A DNA stretch of 64,000 nucleotides from Lichenicoccus roseus (GTDB lineage Bacteria; Pseudomonadota; Alphaproteobacteria; Acetobacterales; Acetobacteraceae). The first letter of the stretch is position 1, and the number at the start of each line of letters is the position of its first letter. The notes below the pieces were generated by a model. It was not told the DNA's origin. It saw only the letters and a list, made by a program, of their open reading frames with translations, and made no database searches. Below are positions 8,273 through 18,519 of the stretch, piece after piece. The stretch is taken from the NCBI RefSeq assembly GCF_005844085.1, contig NZ_VCDI01000001.1, positions 620,001-684,000 of the forward strand, written 5' to 3'. The position numbers and the translations under genes are program-made.

Positions 8273-8650
8273 CTACTTGGTCGCCTTCTTCTTGCCGGCG
8301 ATCGCGACCGCCTTGCCCTTGCGGGTGCGTGCATTGGTGTGGGTGCGCTGGCCACGGACCGGCAGGCCACGACGGTGACGCAGGCCGCGATAGCAGCCCA
8401 GGTCCATCAGCCGCTTCACGTTCATCGCCACTTCGCGTCGCAGGTCGCCCTCGACGCGAAAATCACGATCGATCAGCTCGCGGATGCGCAGCACCTCGTC
8501 GTCGGACAGCTCGTTCACCCTGCGCTCTGCCGGGATGCCGAGCGAGGAGACGATCTTGTCCGCCTTCGCCGGGCCGATCCCGTAGATGTAACGCAGGCCG
8601 ATAACGACCCGCTTGTTGGTCGGGATGTTCACACCGGCAATACGCGCCAC
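8273..8650 (-). CDS. rpsM: Ribosomal protein S13
   Basis: This 125-residue protein of the small-subunit head contacts the large subunit and P-site tRNA. The GTG at 8650 gives the universal start [14 protein letters not shown] and has GAGGAG (8659-8664) at an ideal 8-base spacing. The alternative GTG at 8659 overlaps the ribosome-binding site and would add three atypical residues. The C-terminal tail [15 protein letters not shown] is typical. First gene of its transcription unit, behind the promoter at 8830-8857. Confidence 0.96.
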   Translation of the reverse strand: MARIAGVNIPTNKRVVIGLRYIYGIGPAKADKIVSSLGIPAERRVNELSDDEVLRIRELIDRDFRVEGDLRREVAMNVKRLMDLGCYRGLRHRRGLPVRGQRTHTNARTRKGKAVAIAGKKKATK

Positions 8651-8668
8651 GCCAATCACTCCTCGTGC

Positions 8669-8744
8669 GCCCAGCCGAAGCCGGGCATTGAAAACTCGCC
8701 CAATTGGGCGGCTCGTATGTCCCGCGAATGTCCTTTACAAGGAC
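8669..8744 (-). promoter_or_regulatory. Structured leader of the rpsM operon (three hairpins)
   Basis: Between the promoter and rpsM the minus-strand RNA can form three stems. The first is GTCCTT-GTA-AAGGAC (plus 8730-8744). The second is CGCCC-AATT-GGGCG (8697-8710), followed by AGTTTT and so terminator-like. The third is GCCCGGC-TTCG-GCTGGGC (8669-8686) with a UUCG loop, ending 4 bases upstream of the ribosome-binding site. In E. coli the alpha-operon leader binds S4 for autoregulation; a comparable role here is inferred only. Confidence 0.55.
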
Positions 8745-8829
8745 CGCTCGCGTATGATCGGATTTGTCCGGCTACCCCGCGACCCGGTCGCCACCAGGGG
8801 CCACGGTATGTCCCGGTCTGAGGGCGCGC

Positions 8830-8857
8830 ACTATACTTGCCATGACTGGCAAGTCAA
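8830..8857 (-). promoter_or_regulatory. Promoter of rpsM-rpsK-rpoA-rplQ with a palindrome in the spacer
   Basis: On the minus strand TTGACT (-35, plus 8852-8857) and TATAGT (-10, plus 8830-8835) are separated by 16 bases. They lie just downstream of the adk stop codon. The spacer and parts of both hexamers are covered by a perfect inverted repeat ACTTGCCA-GTCA-TGGCAAGT (8835-8854), which looks like a binding site for a dimeric repressor. Transcription should start near 8823, giving a leader of about 170 bases. Confidence 0.75.
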
Positions 8858-8867
8858 CTCGCGCCGA

Positions 8868-9530
8868 TCAACTTACCGTGACAGCCTGGCGCAGGGCGGT
8901 ATCGATCTCCTGGCTGACCTCGCTGATCTCGGCCATACCATCGATATGACGCACCAGACCCTGCCTCTCGTAGTGCGGCAGGATCGGCGCAGTCTCGTTG
9001 CGATAGGCCTCAAGTCGAGCCGTGACGGTCTCCCGCTTGTCGTCCGCCCGGTGGATGAAGTCGTGGCTGCCGCAGACATCGCAGGTGTTGTCGACCGCCG
9101 GACGCCTGAAGCTCTCATGGTAGCCGGCGCCACACTTGGCGCAGGTGTAGCGGCCGGCGATGCGGTCCGCGAGCAGCGCCTCGTCGACATCGAGTGCCAG
9201 CACCGCGTCGATCCGCAGGCCGAGATCGTGCAGCAGCGTGTCGAGCGCCGCCGCCTGGCCAACGGTTCGCGGGAAACCGTCCAGGATGAAGCCGTTGGCG
9301 CAGTCGGCCTGGCGCACCCGGCTGCCGAGCATGGCGACCAGTATCTCGTCCGGCACCAGCTGGCCGCTGGCCATCAGCGCCTTCGCCCGCTGGCCGATCT
9401 CGCTACCCGCAGCAACCTCGGCGCGCAGCATGTCGCCGGTCGAGACCTGGACGATGCCGTGCAGCTTCTCCAGTCGCTTCGCCTGCGTACCCTTGCCCGC
9501 GCCCGGAGGCCCCAGAAAGATCAGGTTCAC
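8868..9530 (-). CDS. adk: Adenylate kinase
   Basis: This 220-residue cytoplasmic enzyme interconverts ATP + AMP and 2 ADP. The P-loop is GPPGAGKGTQAKRL at residues 7-20, and the AMP-site segment is ILDGFPRTVGQA. The LID carries four cysteines, CAKC and CDVC, matching the zinc-binding long form. The start is GTG 9530, which overlaps the secY stop codon (GTGA). Its place after secY is standard. Confidence 0.97.
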   Translation of the reverse strand: MNLIFLGPPGAGKGTQAKRLEKLHGIVQVSTGDMLRAEVAAGSEIGQRAKALMASGQLVPDEILVAMLGSRVRQADCANGFILDGFPRTVGQAAALDTLLHDLGLRIDAVLALDVDEALLADRIAGRYTCAKCGAGYHESFRRPAVDNTCDVCGSHDFIHRADDKRETVTARLEAYRNETAPILPHYERQGLVRHIDGMAEISEVSQEIDTALRQAVTVS

Positions 9531-10876
9531 CGCGTTCTCACCCTGCCGCGCGATTTGCGAATCAGCCCCTCGTACTGGTGCGCCAGCAGATGCGAGGTGA
9601 TCTGGGCCCGCGTGTCCATGGCGACCGACACGATGATGATCAGACTGGTTCCGCCAAAGTAGAACGGCACGTTGTAGCGGCTGATCAGGATCTCCGGAAG
9701 CAGGCACACCACCACCAGGTAGAGTGCCCCGATCGTGGTCAACCGGGTCAGGATGCGATCGAGATAGGTGGCGGTATTGGCACCCGGACGGATGCCCGGC
9801 AGGAAGCCGCCCTGCTTGCGCAGGTTGTCGGCCGTCTCCTGCGGATTGAAGGTCACCGCGGCGTAGAAATACGAGAAGAAGATGATCATCGCGGCATACA
9901 GCAGCATGTAGACCGGCTGCCCGTGCGCGATCAGCCGGCCGATGGTGGCGAGCCAGCCGGTGCTGTTGCCGTTCGCCGCGAACCCCGAGAGGGTCGCCGG
10001 GATCAGCAACACCGAGGAGGCGAAGATCGGCGGGATCACGCCCGAGGTGTTGACCTTCAGCGGCATGTGGGTGCTGTCGCCGCCATACATGCGGCTGCCG
10101 ACCTGGCGCTTCGGATACTGGATCACCACCCGCCGCTGGGCGGACTCCATGAAGGTGATGAAGCCGATGACACCGACCGCGATCAGCAGGAAGATCGCAA
10201 CGAACACGGGTGACAGCGCGCCCGTGTAGCCGAGCTGCAGCATGGTCGCGAGCGCGTGCGGCAGGTTGGCGACGATGCCGGCGAAGATGATCAGGCTGAT
10301 GCCGTTGCCGACGCCGCGCGCGGTGATCTGCTCGCCGAGCCACATCAGGAACATCGTGCCGCCGACCAGCGTCACCACGCAGGAGAGCCGGAAGAACATG
10401 CCGGGGTCGATCACCGCCGGCATGCCGTTGCGGCCATGCATGGCCTCGAGACCGACCGAGAAGCCGTAGGCCTGGAACAGCGCGATGAACAGCGTCAGGT
10501 AGCGGGTATACTGGTTGAGCTTCTTGCGGCCCTGCTCACCCTCCTTCTTGAGGGACTCGAGCGACGGGATCGCCGACGACATCAGCTGCACGATGATGGA
10601 CGCGCTGATGTACGGCATGATGTTGAGCGCGAACACCGTGGCGCGGCCAAGCGCACCGCCGGTGAACATGTCGAACATGCCGAGGATGCCGCCCTGGTGC
10701 TGCGCCAGCAGCTGGCCCATCACGGTGGCGTCGATGCCGGGCACCGGGATGTAGGTGCCGATCCGGTACACCACGAGCGCACCCAGGGTGAACCAGATAC
10801 GCTTCCACAACTCGGTCGCCTTGGACAGCGAGCCGAAATTCAGGTTTGCTGCAAGCTGCTCGGCCCCGGCGGCCAT
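9527..10876 (-). CDS. secY: Protein translocase subunit SecY
   Basis: This 449-residue, ten-helix pore subunit of the Sec translocon sits in the inner membrane. Hallmarks are YRIGTYIPVPGID, MPYISASIIVQLM, GNGISLIIFAGI and QYPKRQVG. ATG 10876 was chosen because it follows a G-run and gives MAAGAEQLAANLNFG, the usual start in relatives. An in-frame ATG at 10888 would add MGGR. It lies between rplO and adk at the end of the long spc-type run. Confidence 0.96.
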   Translation of the reverse strand: MAAGAEQLAANLNFGSLSKATELWKRIWFTLGALVVYRIGTYIPVPGIDATVMGQLLAQHQGGILGMFDMFTGGALGRATVFALNIMPYISASIIVQLMSSAIPSLESLKKEGEQGRKKLNQYTRYLTLFIALFQAYGFSVGLEAMHGRNGMPAVIDPGMFFRLSCVVTLVGGTMFLMWLGEQITARGVGNGISLIIFAGIVANLPHALATMLQLGYTGALSPVFVAIFLLIAVGVIGFITFMESAQRRVVIQYPKRQVGSRMYGGDSTHMPLKVNTSGVIPPIFASSVLLIPATLSGFAANGNSTGWLATIGRLIAHGQPVYMLLYAAMIIFFSYFYAAVTFNPQETADNLRKQGGFLPGIRPGANTATYLDRILTRLTTIGALYLVVVCLLPEILISRYNVPFYFGGTSLIIIVSVAMDTRAQITSHLLAHQYEGLIRKSRGRVRTR

Positions 10877-10975
10877 GCGCCCCCCCATCTCTGTCGGACC
10901 AACAGCCCGATCTTAAACAAACAGCGCCTCCTCGCGGAGACGCTGCTCTGTTCTAGCCCAGCCGTGACGAGACGA

Positions 10976-11464
10976 CTACGCCTCGGCCGCAGCCGCCTGC
11001 TTCGGCGCCGCCACCTTGACGCTGCCGCCGGCCGCCTCGACCGCCGCGATCGCCGCCGCGGACGCGCCGGCGACATCGACGGTTACCGCGCGGGTGATCT
11101 CGCCACCTGCCAGCAGACGCACACCGGACCACTTGCCGCTGCCGATCAGGCCGGCTGCACGCAGGCTCGCCTCGGTGACGGTCGCGCCGGCCTCGAGCTT
11201 GCCGTCGGCGATCGCCTTGTCCAGCGTGCCAAGGTTGATGGGCGCATACACCTTGCGGAAGATGTTGCGGAAGCCGCGCTTCGGCAGACGCCGGTAGATC
11301 GGCAGCTGGCCACCCTCGAAGCCGTTCAGCGACACGCCCTCGCGCGCCTTCTGGCCCTTCACGCCCTTGCCCGACGTCTTGCCCTTGCCGGACCCGATGC
11401 CACGCCCGAGGCGCTTCTTGCGATAACGGGAACCTTCGTTATCACGCAGCTGATTGAGGTCCAT
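10976..11464 (-). CDS. rplO: Ribosomal protein L15
   Basis: This 162-residue late-assembly protein of the large subunit opens with [20 protein letters not shown], followed by the Gly-rich [20 protein letters not shown] segment. The C-terminal 50 residues are Ala-rich and longer than in E. coli. ATG 11464 is preceded by GGAGGG at six bases. A TTG two codons earlier overlaps the rpmD stop codon and is a poorer choice. Confidence 0.96.
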   Translation of the reverse strand: MDLNQLRDNEGSRYRKKRLGRGIGSGKGKTSGKGVKGQKAREGVSLNGFEGGQLPIYRRLPKRGFRNIFRKVYAPINLGTLDKAIADGKLEAGATVTEASLRAAGLIGSGKWSGVRLLAGGEITRAVTVDVAGASAAAIAAVEAAGGSVKVAAPKQAAAAEA

Positions 11465-11466
11465 GT

Positions 11467-11697
11467 TCAACCCTCCACCTTCACGAGGTGGGATACCTTG
11501 CGGATCATGCCGCGCACCGACGCGGTATTCTCCAGCTCGCGGGTCTTGCCGACCTTGTTGAGACCGAGGCCGATCAGCGTGGCCTGCTGACCAGGCTTCT
11601 GGCCGTTGCCGGACCCGACCTGGGTGATGCGGATCCGCTCACCGGTGGAGACGACCAGCGCCTCCAGGGTGGTCGTGGAGATCGGGATGTCAGACAT
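11467..11697 (-). CDS. rpmD: Ribosomal protein L30
   Basis: This 76-residue protein shows the short L30 fold, with [29 protein letters not shown] (split here: [28 protein letters not shown]) and [15 protein letters not shown]. It is slightly longer at the N terminus than the 60-residue minimum. ATG 11697 lies 8 bases inside the 3' end of rpsE, indicating coupling. Confidence 0.95.
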   Translation of the reverse strand: MSDIPISTTTLEALVVSTGERIRITQVGSGNGQKPGQQATLIGLGLNKVGKTRELENTASVRGMIRKVSHLVKVEG

Positions 11698-12277
11698 CGG
11701 CCGTCTCCAGCGCCGGGGCGCCATCGCGCTTGCCCAGGATGTCCGAAACCTTCTTGCCGCGGCGCGCCGCGACCGAACGCGGGCTGGCGCAGCGCTCGAG
11801 GGCGTCGAACGTCGCCTTGACCATGTTGTGCGGGTTGCGGCTGCCGAGCGACTTCGCCACCACGTCGCCGATGCCGAGGCTCTCGAACACCGCGCGCATC
11901 GGGCCGCCGGCGATGATGCCGGTGCCGGCTTCCGCTGAACGCAGCACCACGTTGCCGGCGCCGTAATGGCCGGTGACGTCGTGATGGAGGGTGCGGCCCT
12001 CCTTCATCGGCACGCGGATCATGGTGCGCTTGGCCCGCTCGGTCGCCTTGCGGATCGCCTCGGGAACCTCGCGCGCCTTGCCGGCGCCGAAGCCGACCCG
12101 GCCCTTCTGGTCGCCGACCACCACCAGGGCGGCAAAGGCGAAGCGACGTCCACCCTTCACCACCTTGGCCACGCGGTTGATGGTGACCAGCTTGTCGATC
12201 AGGTCGTCGCCGTCGCGATCGCGCTCGCGGCCACCACGGTTGCCGTCGCGGCCGCCTTCTCTCGGTTGATGTGCCAT
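11690..12277 (-). CDS. rpsE: Ribosomal protein S5
   Basis: This 195-residue small-subunit protein supports decoding accuracy and the mRNA entry site. It has a basic, Arg/Gly/Asp-rich N-terminal extension (residues 1-22). The double-stranded RNA-binding fold follows with [20 protein letters not shown], and then the S5 C-terminal domain [20 protein letters not shown]. It overlaps rpmD by eight bases. The frame remains open far upstream only because it crosses rplR in a shadow frame. Confidence 0.96.
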   Translation of the reverse strand: MAHQPREGGRDGNRGGRERDRDGDDLIDKLVTINRVAKVVKGGRRFAFAALVVVGDQKGRVGFGAGKAREVPEAIRKATERAKRTMIRVPMKEGRTLHHDVTGHYGAGNVVLRSAEAGTGIIAGGPMRAVFESLGIGDVVAKSLGSRNPHNMVKATFDALERCASPRSVAARRGKKVSDILGKRDGAPALETADV

Positions 12278-12291
12278 TCGAGAGACCTCCC

Positions 12292-12654
12292 TTAGAACGC
12301 GAGGCCGCCCTCGCGGGCCGCCTCCGCCAGTGCCTTGACGCGGCCGTGGTAGAGATAGGCGCCGCGGTCGAACACCACGTTGCTGACGCCGGCGGCAATC
12401 GCCCGTTCGGCGACCAACTTGCCGACAGCGCTCGCCGCATCGGAGTCCGCACCGGTCTTGAGCTGCTCGCGCAGCGTCTTGTCCAGCGAGGAGGCGGCGG
12501 CCAGGGTGCGGCCGGCGACGTCGTCGATCACCTGGGCGTAGATGTTCTTGCCCGAGCGGAACACCGACAGGCGCGGGCGCCCGCCGGCCTTGCGGCGAAG
12601 CTGGAAGCGCAGGCGAACCCGCCGACGCTCCCGCAGATCCTGTTGCGTGCTCAT
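12292..12654 (-). CDS. rplR: Ribosomal protein L18
   Basis: This 120-residue protein binds 5S rRNA at the central protuberance. Typical segments are [35 protein letters not shown] and [19 protein letters not shown]. Its ATG shares one base with the rplF stop codon (TAATG). Confidence 0.97.
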   Translation of the reverse strand: MSTQQDLRERRRVRLRFQLRRKAGGRPRLSVFRSGKNIYAQVIDDVAGRTLAAASSLDKTLREQLKTGADSDAASAVGKLVAERAIAAGVSNVVFDRGAYLYHGRVKALAEAAREGGLAF

Positions 12655-13187
12655 TACTTCTTCTTGCCTTCCTTGCGGCGGATGACTTCCGTGCTGTACC
12701 GCACGCCCTTGCCCTTGTAGGGCTCAGGCGCCCGGAAATTCCGGATGTCCAGCGCCACCTGCCCGACGCGCTGCTTGTCCACACCCTCGACGGTCACCGC
12801 CGTCGGACGCGGCGTGGTGATCTTGATGCCGGCCGGGATCGCATAGACGATGTCATGCGAGTAGCCGAGGTTCATCACCAGGTTGGAGCCTTGCACCGAC
12901 GCGCGATAGCCGGTGCCCTGGATCTCGAGCGTCTTGCTGTAGCCAGCCGAGACGCCCTTCACCATGGCAGCGACCAGCGCACGGGTGGTGCCCCACATCA
13001 TGCGGGACGGTGCCGCCTTGCTGCGCGGCACCACGGTGACGCGGTTGTCGGCGACGGTCGTCTCGACGTGCTCCGACAACGGCAGCTTCAGCTCGCCGAG
13101 CTTGCCCTTGGCAGTAAGGATTCCGTCCACGATCGCGACCTGCACGCCCTGCGGGATCTCGACGGGGTATTTGCCTACACGTGACAT
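12654..13187 (-). CDS. rplF: Ribosomal protein L6
   Basis: This 177-residue protein lies near the factor-binding site. The duplicated L6 fold begins [15 protein letters not shown] and ends with [17 protein letters not shown] and a Lys-rich tail. ATG 13187 was chosen from this conserved start; an upstream in-frame ATG at 13253 falls inside rpsH. Confidence 0.97.
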   Translation of the reverse strand: MSRVGKYPVEIPQGVQVAIVDGILTAKGKLGELKLPLSEHVETTVADNRVTVVPRSKAAPSRMMWGTTRALVAAMVKGVSAGYSKTLEIQGTGYRASVQGSNLVMNLGYSHDIVYAIPAGIKITTPRPTAVTVEGVDKQRVGQVALDIRNFRAPEPYKGKGVRYSTEVIRRKEGKKK

Positions 13188-13197
13188 GATGCCCCCC

Positions 13198-13596
13198 TCA
13201 GAACACGCGGCACAGGACCTCGCCGCCAACATTGGCGGCGCGAGCCTCTGCATCGCTCAGGACGCCACGCGGCGTCGACAGAATGGAAACGCCCAGGCCG
13301 GCATAGACCCGTGGCAGTTCCTTGATCTTCGAATAGACGCGACGGCCCGGCTTGGAGACCCGGTGGATCTCCTTGATGACCGGCTCGCCGTCCGTGTACT
13401 TCAGCTCGATGCGCAGCTGGGCGATGCCCGGCCGCAGCTCCTCGGCCTTGAAGCCACGGATATAGCCTTCGCGGCGAAGCGCCTCGAGCACGTTGGCGCG
13501 CAGCTTCGACGCCGGCGCGATGCAGGCGGCATGGCGCGCACGCTGCGCGTTGCGGATACGGGTGAGCATGTCACCCAGGGGATCGGACATCGACAT
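13198..13596 (-). CDS. rpsH: Ribosomal protein S8
   Basis: This 132-residue primary 16S rRNA-binding protein starts [20 protein letters not shown] and ends with [22 protein letters not shown], cut here to its hallmark GEVLCRVF. In E. coli S8 is the autogenous repressor of the spc operon; whether that holds here cannot be told. Confidence 0.97.
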   Translation of the reverse strand: MSMSDPLGDMLTRIRNAQRARHAACIAPASKLRANVLEALRREGYIRGFKAEELRPGIAQLRIELKYTDGEPVIKEIHRVSKPGRRVYSKIKELPRVYAGLGVSILSTPRGVLSDAEARAANVGGEVLCRVF

Positions 13597-13608
13597 CGGT
13601 CTTCCCCC

Positions 13609-13914
13609 TTACCAGCTCGACTTGACCATGCCGGGGATCTGGCCGCTGCTGGCCAGGTCCCGCAGTGCGATGCGGCACAGCTCGAACTTGCGGTAGTTCG
13701 CACGCGACCGGCCAGTCAGCTTGCAGCGCAGCTTGACGCGAACGCGCGCACCGTTGCGCGGCAGCTCGGCAAGCTTCATCGACGCCTCGAAGCGATCCTC
13801 GACCGGCAGGGTGCGGTCCATGATGATGCTCTTCAGCGCCAGCCGCTTCGGCTTGTCGCGCACCGACATTGCAGTCCGCTTCAGGTTGCGGTTGATGGCG
13901 GATGTCTTGGCCAT
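13609..13914 (-). CDS. rpsN: Ribosomal protein S14, zinc-free long form
   Basis: This 101-residue protein has the long form without the two CXXC zinc motifs. It ends with the standard [20 protein letters not shown] and [13 protein letters not shown]. It sits 12 bases upstream of rpsH. Confidence 0.97.
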   Translation of the reverse strand: MAKTSAINRNLKRTAMSVRDKPKRLALKSIIMDRTLPVEDRFEASMKLAELPRNGARVRVKLRCKLTGRSRANYRKFELCRIALRDLASSGQIPGMVKSSW

Positions 13915-14005
13915 GCCTTGTTCTATCCTCCGGAACCTGCCGGGACCGTCCCGGTGGTCTTCCCAAACAAATTAACTATTTGAGCGACGATGCAGCCGAC
14001 GACGT

Positions 14006-14575
14006 TCAGGACGCCAGGAACGGCAGGTCGAAGCCCTTCAGCAGCGCCTTCGCCTCGGCATCGGTCTTCGCGCTGGTAACGAAGATGATGTCCATGCCGC
14101 GCACCTGGTCGACCTTGTCGTAGTTGATCTCCGGGAACACGATCTGCTCCTTCATGCCCATGGCGAAGTTGCCACGGCCATCGAAGCCCTTGTTCGGCGG
14201 CAGGCCACGGAAGTCGCGCACGCGAGGCATCGCGATCGTCACCAGGCGATCGAGGAACTCATACATGCGGTTGCGGCGCAGGGTCACCTTGCAGCCGATC
14301 GGCAGGCCCTCGCGGATCTTGAAGCCGGCGATCGCCTTCTTGGCAACCGTCTTGACCGGCTTCTGGCCGGCGATCAGCATCATCTCCGCAACCGCGGCAT
14401 CGAGCTTCTTCTGGTCGCCGGCGGCTTCGCCGACGCCCATGTTGATGACGATCTTCTCGAGATGCGGGACCTGCATCACGTTCTTGTAGCCAAACTGCTC
14501 GCGCAGAGCCGCACGGAGTTCGCTCTCGTAGCGCTGCTGCATGCGCGGCTTGGCGCGGGTGGTCGCTTCTGACAT
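14006..14575 (-). CDS. rplE: Ribosomal protein L5
   Basis: This 189-residue protein binds 5S rRNA and contacts P-site tRNA. Hallmarks are [37 protein letters not shown] and [23 protein letters not shown] 14575 gives [18 protein letters not shown]; longer in-frame starts run into rplX. A 91-base spacer with no recognisable signal separates it from rpsN. Confidence 0.97.
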   Translation of the reverse strand: MSEATTRAKPRMQQRYESELRAALREQFGYKNVMQVPHLEKIVINMGVGEAAGDQKKLDAAVAEMMLIAGQKPVKTVAKKAIAGFKIREGLPIGCKVTLRRNRMYEFLDRLVTIAMPRVRDFRGLPPNKGFDGRGNFAMGMKEQIVFPEINYDKVDQVRGMDIIFVTSAKTDAEAKALLKGFDLPFLAS

Positions 14576-14585
14576 GTCCGCCTCC

Positions 14586-14906
14586 TCAGCCTTCGATGAT
14601 CTGGCCGGTCGCCTTGGCGACACGGACCTTGCGGCCATCGTCCAGCACGCGGAAGCCGACCTTGGTGGGCTTGCCGCTCTTGGGATCGACCAGTTTCAGG
14701 TTCGACAGATCCACCGACGCCTCGCGCTCGATGATGCCGCCCTGGTCACCCGCGCCGCGCGGCTTGGTGTGACGCTTGGCGATGGCTACGCCGCGAACGA
14801 GCGCCCGCTTCTCGGTCGTCAGCACGCTGAGCACCTCGCCCTGCTTGCCGCGATCGGAACCGGTGATGACGACCACCTGGTCGCCCTTGCGAATACGGGC
14901 CGCCAT
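14586..14906 (-). CDS. rplX: Ribosomal protein L24
   Basis: This 106-residue assembly-initiator protein carries an N-terminal KOW motif ([20 protein letters not shown]) and the later ESCRIPTION-like segment [18 protein letters not shown]. Its start shares one base with the rplN stop codon. Confidence 0.97.
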   Translation of the reverse strand: MAARIRKGDQVVVITGSDRGKQGEVLSVLTTEKRALVRGVAIAKRHTKPRGAGDQGGIIEREASVDLSNLKLVDPKSGKPTKVGFRVLDDGRKVRVAKATGQIIEG

Positions 14907-15274
14907 CAGATCACCTCCGGCGCCAGCGAGATGATCTTCATGAACTTGCGCGCACGCAGCTCACGCACGACCGGGCCGAAGATGCGGGTGCCGATCGGCT
15001 CCGACTGCTTGTTGATCAGCACCGCTGCATTGCGGTCGAAGCGGATCGCGCTGCCATCGGCACGACGCACAGGGAACGAGGTACGCACGATCACCGCCTG
15101 GTGGACGTCGCCCTTCTTCACCTTGCCGCGCGGGATCGCCTCCTTGATGGAAACGACGATCACGTCGCCGACCGAGGCCGACCTACGCTTCGAACCGCCA
15201 AGCACCTTGATGCACTGAACCCGCTTCGCACCGGAGTTGTCGGCGACGTCCAGGTTGGTCTCTACGATGATCAT
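14906..15274 (-). CDS. rplN: Ribosomal protein L14
   Basis: This 122-residue protein begins [20 protein letters not shown] and contains [20 protein letters not shown] and REDG-equivalent [19 protein letters not shown]. It overlaps rpsQ by four bases (ATGA). Confidence 0.98.
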   Translation of the reverse strand: MIIVETNLDVADNSGAKRVQCIKVLGGSKRRSASVGDVIVVSIKEAIPRGKVKKGDVHQAVIVRTSFPVRRADGSAIRFDRNAAVLINKQSEPIGTRIFGPVVRELRARKFMKIISLAPEVI

Positions 15275-15576
15275 GCCGGCCCCAGGTGCTGCGCGTTTTC
15301 GACCACGGCAACCGCGTCAGGCGGCGCCTCGCCCAGCGTCTCGCCGTTGCGCATGACCACCGTCCAGGTCTTCCGCTTGGAGATCGGCGGGCACTCGACG
15401 ATGCGGACCGTATCACCGGTCTTGCACAGGTTCTCTTCGTCGTGCGCCGCGTACTTCTTCGAGCGGCGAATGAACTTCTTGTACAGCGGGTGCATGATGC
15501 GACGATCGACCAGGACCGTAATGGTCTTGTCCATCTTGTCGCTGGTCACACGGCCCGTCAGGACGCGCCTCGGCAT
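15271..15576 (-). CDS. rpsQ: Ribosomal protein S17
   Basis: This 101-residue 16S rRNA-binding protein has the OB-fold core [20 protein letters not shown] and [19 protein letters not shown]. About 20 extra residues at the C terminus ([17 protein letters not shown]) extend beyond the common 80-90-residue size. ATG 15576 gives MPRRVLTG. Confidence 0.96.
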   Translation of the reverse strand: MPRRVLTGRVTSDKMDKTITVLVDRRIMHPLYKKFIRRSKKYAAHDEENLCKTGDTVRIVECPPISKRKTWTVVMRNGETLGEAPPDAVAVVENAQHLGPA

Positions 15577-15589
15577 CGCCCTACTCCTC

Positions 15590-15820
15590 TCAGCTGCGCG
15601 CCGAAGGGGCAGTGGCCCCCGCGACTTTCTTCGCATGTTGAACTGTCTTGATGCGCGCGATCGCGCGACGCACCTCGCGGGTACGGCCCGCGCCCTCGTT
15701 CTGTCCGGTCGCACGCTGGAAACGCAGGTTGAACTGCTCACGCTTCAGGTCGAGGAGCTGCGTCTGCAACTCGTCCGGAGTCTTCGCCCGCAGATCGGCG
15801 GGCTTGATTGCCTTTGCCAT
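15590..15820 (-). CDS. rpmC: Ribosomal protein L29
   Basis: This 76-residue helical protein sits at the tunnel exit, next to the docking site of the signal recognition particle and trigger factor. The core is [20 protein letters not shown] and [14 protein letters not shown]. One base separates it from rplP. Confidence 0.96.
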   Translation of the reverse strand: MAKAIKPADLRAKTPDELQTQLLDLKREQFNLRFQRATGQNEGAGRTREVRRAIARIKTVQHAKKVAGATAPSARS

Positions 15821-15821
15821 C

Positions 15822-16238
15822 TCAGGCCTCCCCGAGCCGGGTGACGAACTTGGTCTTGATCGGCAGCTTCGCGGCGCCGAGCGCCAGCGCCTGCTTGGCG
15901 ATCTCCGGGGAGACGCCATCGATCTCGAACACGATGCGGCCCGGCTTCACGCGCGCCACCCAGAACTCGGGCGAACCCTTGCCGGAGCCCATGCGGACCT
16001 CGGCCGGCTTCGTCGAGACCGGAACATCCGGAAAGATCCGGATCCAGACGCGGCCGGCACGCTTCATGGCGCGCGTGATGGCACGACGCGAGGCCTCGAT
16101 CTGGCGCGCCGTGACGCGCTCCGGCTCGAGCGCCTTCAGGCCGAATGCGCCGAAATTCAGTGCCGTGCCGCCCTTGGCAAGGCCATGGATGCGGCCCTTG
16201 TGGGCCTTGCGGTACTTGGTCCGCTTCGGAGAGAGCAT
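15822..16238 (-). CDS. rplP: Ribosomal protein L16
   Basis: This 138-residue protein organises the A-site region. It starts [19 protein letters not shown] and contains the invariant [15 protein letters not shown] and [14 protein letters not shown] segments. Confidence 0.98.
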   Translation of the reverse strand: MLSPKRTKYRKAHKGRIHGLAKGGTALNFGAFGLKALEPERVTARQIEASRRAITRAMKRAGRVWIRIFPDVPVSTKPAEVRMGSGKGSPEFWVARVKPGRIVFEIDGVSPEIAKQALALGAAKLPIKTKFVTRLGEA

Positions 16239-16261
16239 GTTCTAGATTCCTCGAAACGGAC

Positions 16262-16939
16262 TTAGCGCTGCGGCGCCTGCTCGGCGGCACGACGGTCCTG
16301 GGCCAGCGGGTCATGCGCCAGGATCTCGCCCTTGAAGATCCACACCTTCACGCCGCACGTGCCGTATGTCGTCTTGGCGGTGGCAACCCCGTAATCGATG
16401 TCGGCGCGCAGCGTGTGCAGCGGCACGCGGCCCTCGCGATACCACTCGACACGTGCAATCTCGGCACCGCCGAGACGGCCGCCACAATTGATCCGGATGC
16501 CCTGGGCGCCGAGGCGCATCGCGGACTGCACGGCACGCTTCATGGCGCGACGGAACGCGACGCGGCGCTCCAGCTGCTGCGCGATGTTCTCGGCAACCAG
16601 CTGTGCCTCGATCTCCGGCTTGCGGATCTCGACGATGTTCAGCGACACGTCGGACTTCGCCATCTTGGCAAGATCCTTGCGCAGGACGTCGATGTCCTGG
16701 CCCTTCTTGCCGATGACCACGCCTGGACGCGCAGCATAGATCGTCACACGCGGCTTCTTGGCCGGACGCTCGATCACCACGCGCGAGATGCCCGCACCCG
16801 ACAGCCGGCGCTTCAGGTGCGCCCGCAGCTTCAGGTCTTCGTGCAGCAGCTTCGAGTAGTCGGTGCCGGCGTACCAGCGGCTGTCCCAGGTGCGGTTGAT
16901 GCCGAGCCGCAGACCGATTGGATTGACCTTGTGACCCAT
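16262..16939 (-). CDS. rpsC: Ribosomal protein S3
   Basis: This 225-residue small-subunit head protein, with S4 and S5, forms the mRNA entry helicase. It opens [20 protein letters not shown] and has a type II KH domain ([19 protein letters not shown]). The C-terminal domain includes [20 protein letters not shown] followed by IFKGEIL. Confidence 0.98.
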   Translation of the reverse strand: MGHKVNPIGLRLGINRTWDSRWYAGTDYSKLLHEDLKLRAHLKRRLSGAGISRVVIERPAKKPRVTIYAARPGVVIGKKGQDIDVLRKDLAKMAKSDVSLNIVEIRKPEIEAQLVAENIAQQLERRVAFRRAMKRAVQSAMRLGAQGIRINCGGRLGGAEIARVEWYREGRVPLHTLRADIDYGVATAKTTYGTCGVKVWIFKGEILAHDPLAQDRRAAEQAPQR

Positions 16940-16942
16940 GGT

Positions 16943-17377
16943 TCAGGCCGCCTTTGCTTCTGATGCGTCAGGTGCGGGCTTGCGGGTGCGCGGCACCACC
17001 GGCTCCGGCGCACGCTCCGCCACCACGATCTTCAGGTGGCTGAAGAACTTCTCGATCTGGGCCGAACGGCCACGGCCACGAGCATGGAAGCGACGCATGA
17101 CGATCGACTTGCCGACCTCCGCCGTGGTGACGACCAGCTGGTCGACATCGAGCTGATGGTTGTTCTCGGCATTGGCGATCGCGCTCTGCAGCGTCTTCTT
17201 CACCTGCAGCGCGATGCGGCGCTTGCTGAAGGTCAGCGTGGCGACCGCCTGCGAGGCCGGCTTGTTGCGGATCAGGCCGGCGACAAGGTTGAGCTTGCGC
17301 GGGCTGATGCGGATATTGCGCGTGACCGCCTGGGCCTCGGTGTCGCCCAGGGTGCGCGGATGCTTCGGCTTGCTCAT
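16943..17377 (-). CDS. rplV: Ribosomal protein L22
   Basis: This 144-residue protein lines the exit tunnel. The core [20 protein letters not shown] and the macrolide-loop region [20 protein letters not shown] are normal. The C terminus carries a longer Pro/Ala tail. ATG 17377 gives [12 protein letters not shown]; longer in-frame starts fall inside rpsS. Confidence 0.97.
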   Translation of the reverse strand: MSKPKHPRTLGDTEAQAVTRNIRISPRKLNLVAGLIRNKPASQAVATLTFSKRRIALQVKKTLQSAIANAENNHQLDVDQLVVTTAEVGKSIVMRRFHARGRGRSAQIEKFFSHLKIVVAERAPEPVVPRTRKPAPDASEAKAA

Positions 17378-17378
17378 C

Positions 17379-17657
17379 TTAGCCCCGCTTCGCCTTCTTG
17401 TCGGAGGAGTGCCCCGTGAAGGTCCGGGTCGGCGAGAACTCGCCGAACTTGTGCCCGACCATGTTCTCGTTGACCTGCACCGGCAGGAACTTGTGGCCGT
17501 TGTAGACACCGAAGGTCAGCCCAACGAAGTTCGGCAGGATCGTCGAACGACGCGACCAGATCTTGATCACCTCGTTGCGGCCCGAAGCGCGCGATGTCTC
17601 GGCCTTGTTCAGCAGATACCCGTCCACGAACGGGCCCTTCCAGACGGAACGTGCCAT
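17379..17657 (-). CDS. rpsS: Ribosomal protein S19
   Basis: This 92-residue small-subunit head protein starts [20 protein letters not shown] and ends with [20 protein letters not shown]. One base separates its stop codon from the rplV start. Confidence 0.98.
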   Translation of the reverse strand: MARSVWKGPFVDGYLLNKAETSRASGRNEVIKIWSRRSTILPNFVGLTFGVYNGHKFLPVQVNENMVGHKFGEFSPTRTFTGHSSDKKAKRG

Positions 17658-17671
17658 CTCTCTGTTGCCCC

Positions 17672-18502
17672 TTACTTGCCGGTCTTGCGGCGACGGATGA
17701 TCAGGCTGTCGGTGCGCTTGTTGACGCGCGTCTTGTAGCCCTTGGTCGGCTTGCCCCACGGCGTCACCGGATGACGGCCACCCGACGTGCGGCCCTCGCC
17801 ACCACCGTGCGGATGGTCGACCGGGTTCATCACCACGCCGCGCTGATGCGGACGACGGCCGAGCCAGCGGTTGCGACCGGCCTTGCCGATCGACTGGTTC
17901 ATGTTGTCCGGGTTGGACACCGCACCGACGGTCGCCATGCACTCCGAGCGCACCAGGCGAAGCTCGCCGGATTGCAGCTTGATCTGCGCGTAGCCGGAAT
18001 CCTTGCCGACCAGCTGGGCGTAGGTGCCGGCAGAGCGTGCCATCTTGCCGCCGGCGCCGGGCTTCAGCTCGACGTTGTGCACGATGGTGCCGACCGGGAT
18101 CGCCGAGAGCGGCATCGCATTGCCTGGCTTGATATCGACGCGCGCGCCAGCAACGACCGGGTCACCGGCCTTCACCCGCTGCGGCGCGATGATGTAGGCC
18201 AGTTCGCCGTCCGAATACTTCACCAGCGCGATGAACGCGGTGCGGTTCGGATCGTACTCCAGCCGCTCGATGACGCCCTGCACGTCGAACTTGCGACGCT
18301 TGAAGTCGACATGGCGATAGGTCTGCTTGTGCCCACCGCCCCGGAAGCGCGAGGTCGTGCGGCCGTGGTTGTTGCGGCCGCCCGACTTGTTCTTGCCTTC
18401 GGTGAGCAGCTTGACCGGCTTGCCCTTCCACAGCTCGCTGCGGTCGATGAGGACCGTCCCGCGGAGGCTGGGAGTGACCGGGTTGAAATGCCTGAGTGCC
18501 AT
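17672..18502 (-). CDS. rplB: Ribosomal protein L2
   Basis: This 276-residue protein is needed for subunit association and peptidyl transfer. The start [20 protein letters not shown] and the hallmark C-terminal loop [20 protein letters not shown], including the functionally important histidine, are intact. Confidence 0.98.
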   Translation of the reverse strand: MALRHFNPVTPSLRGTVLIDRSELWKGKPVKLLTEGKNKSGGRNNHGRTTSRFRGGGHKQTYRHVDFKRRKFDVQGVIERLEYDPNRTAFIALVKYSDGELAYIIAPQRVKAGDPVVAGARVDIKPGNAMPLSAIPVGTIVHNVELKPGAGGKMARSAGTYAQLVGKDSGYAQIKLQSGELRLVRSECMATVGAVSNPDNMNQSIGKAGRNRWLGRRPHQRGVVMNPVDHPHGGGEGRTSGGRHPVTPWGKPTKGYKTRVNKRTDSLIIRRRKTGK

Positions 18503-18519
18503 CTGATGCTACCTCGCGT

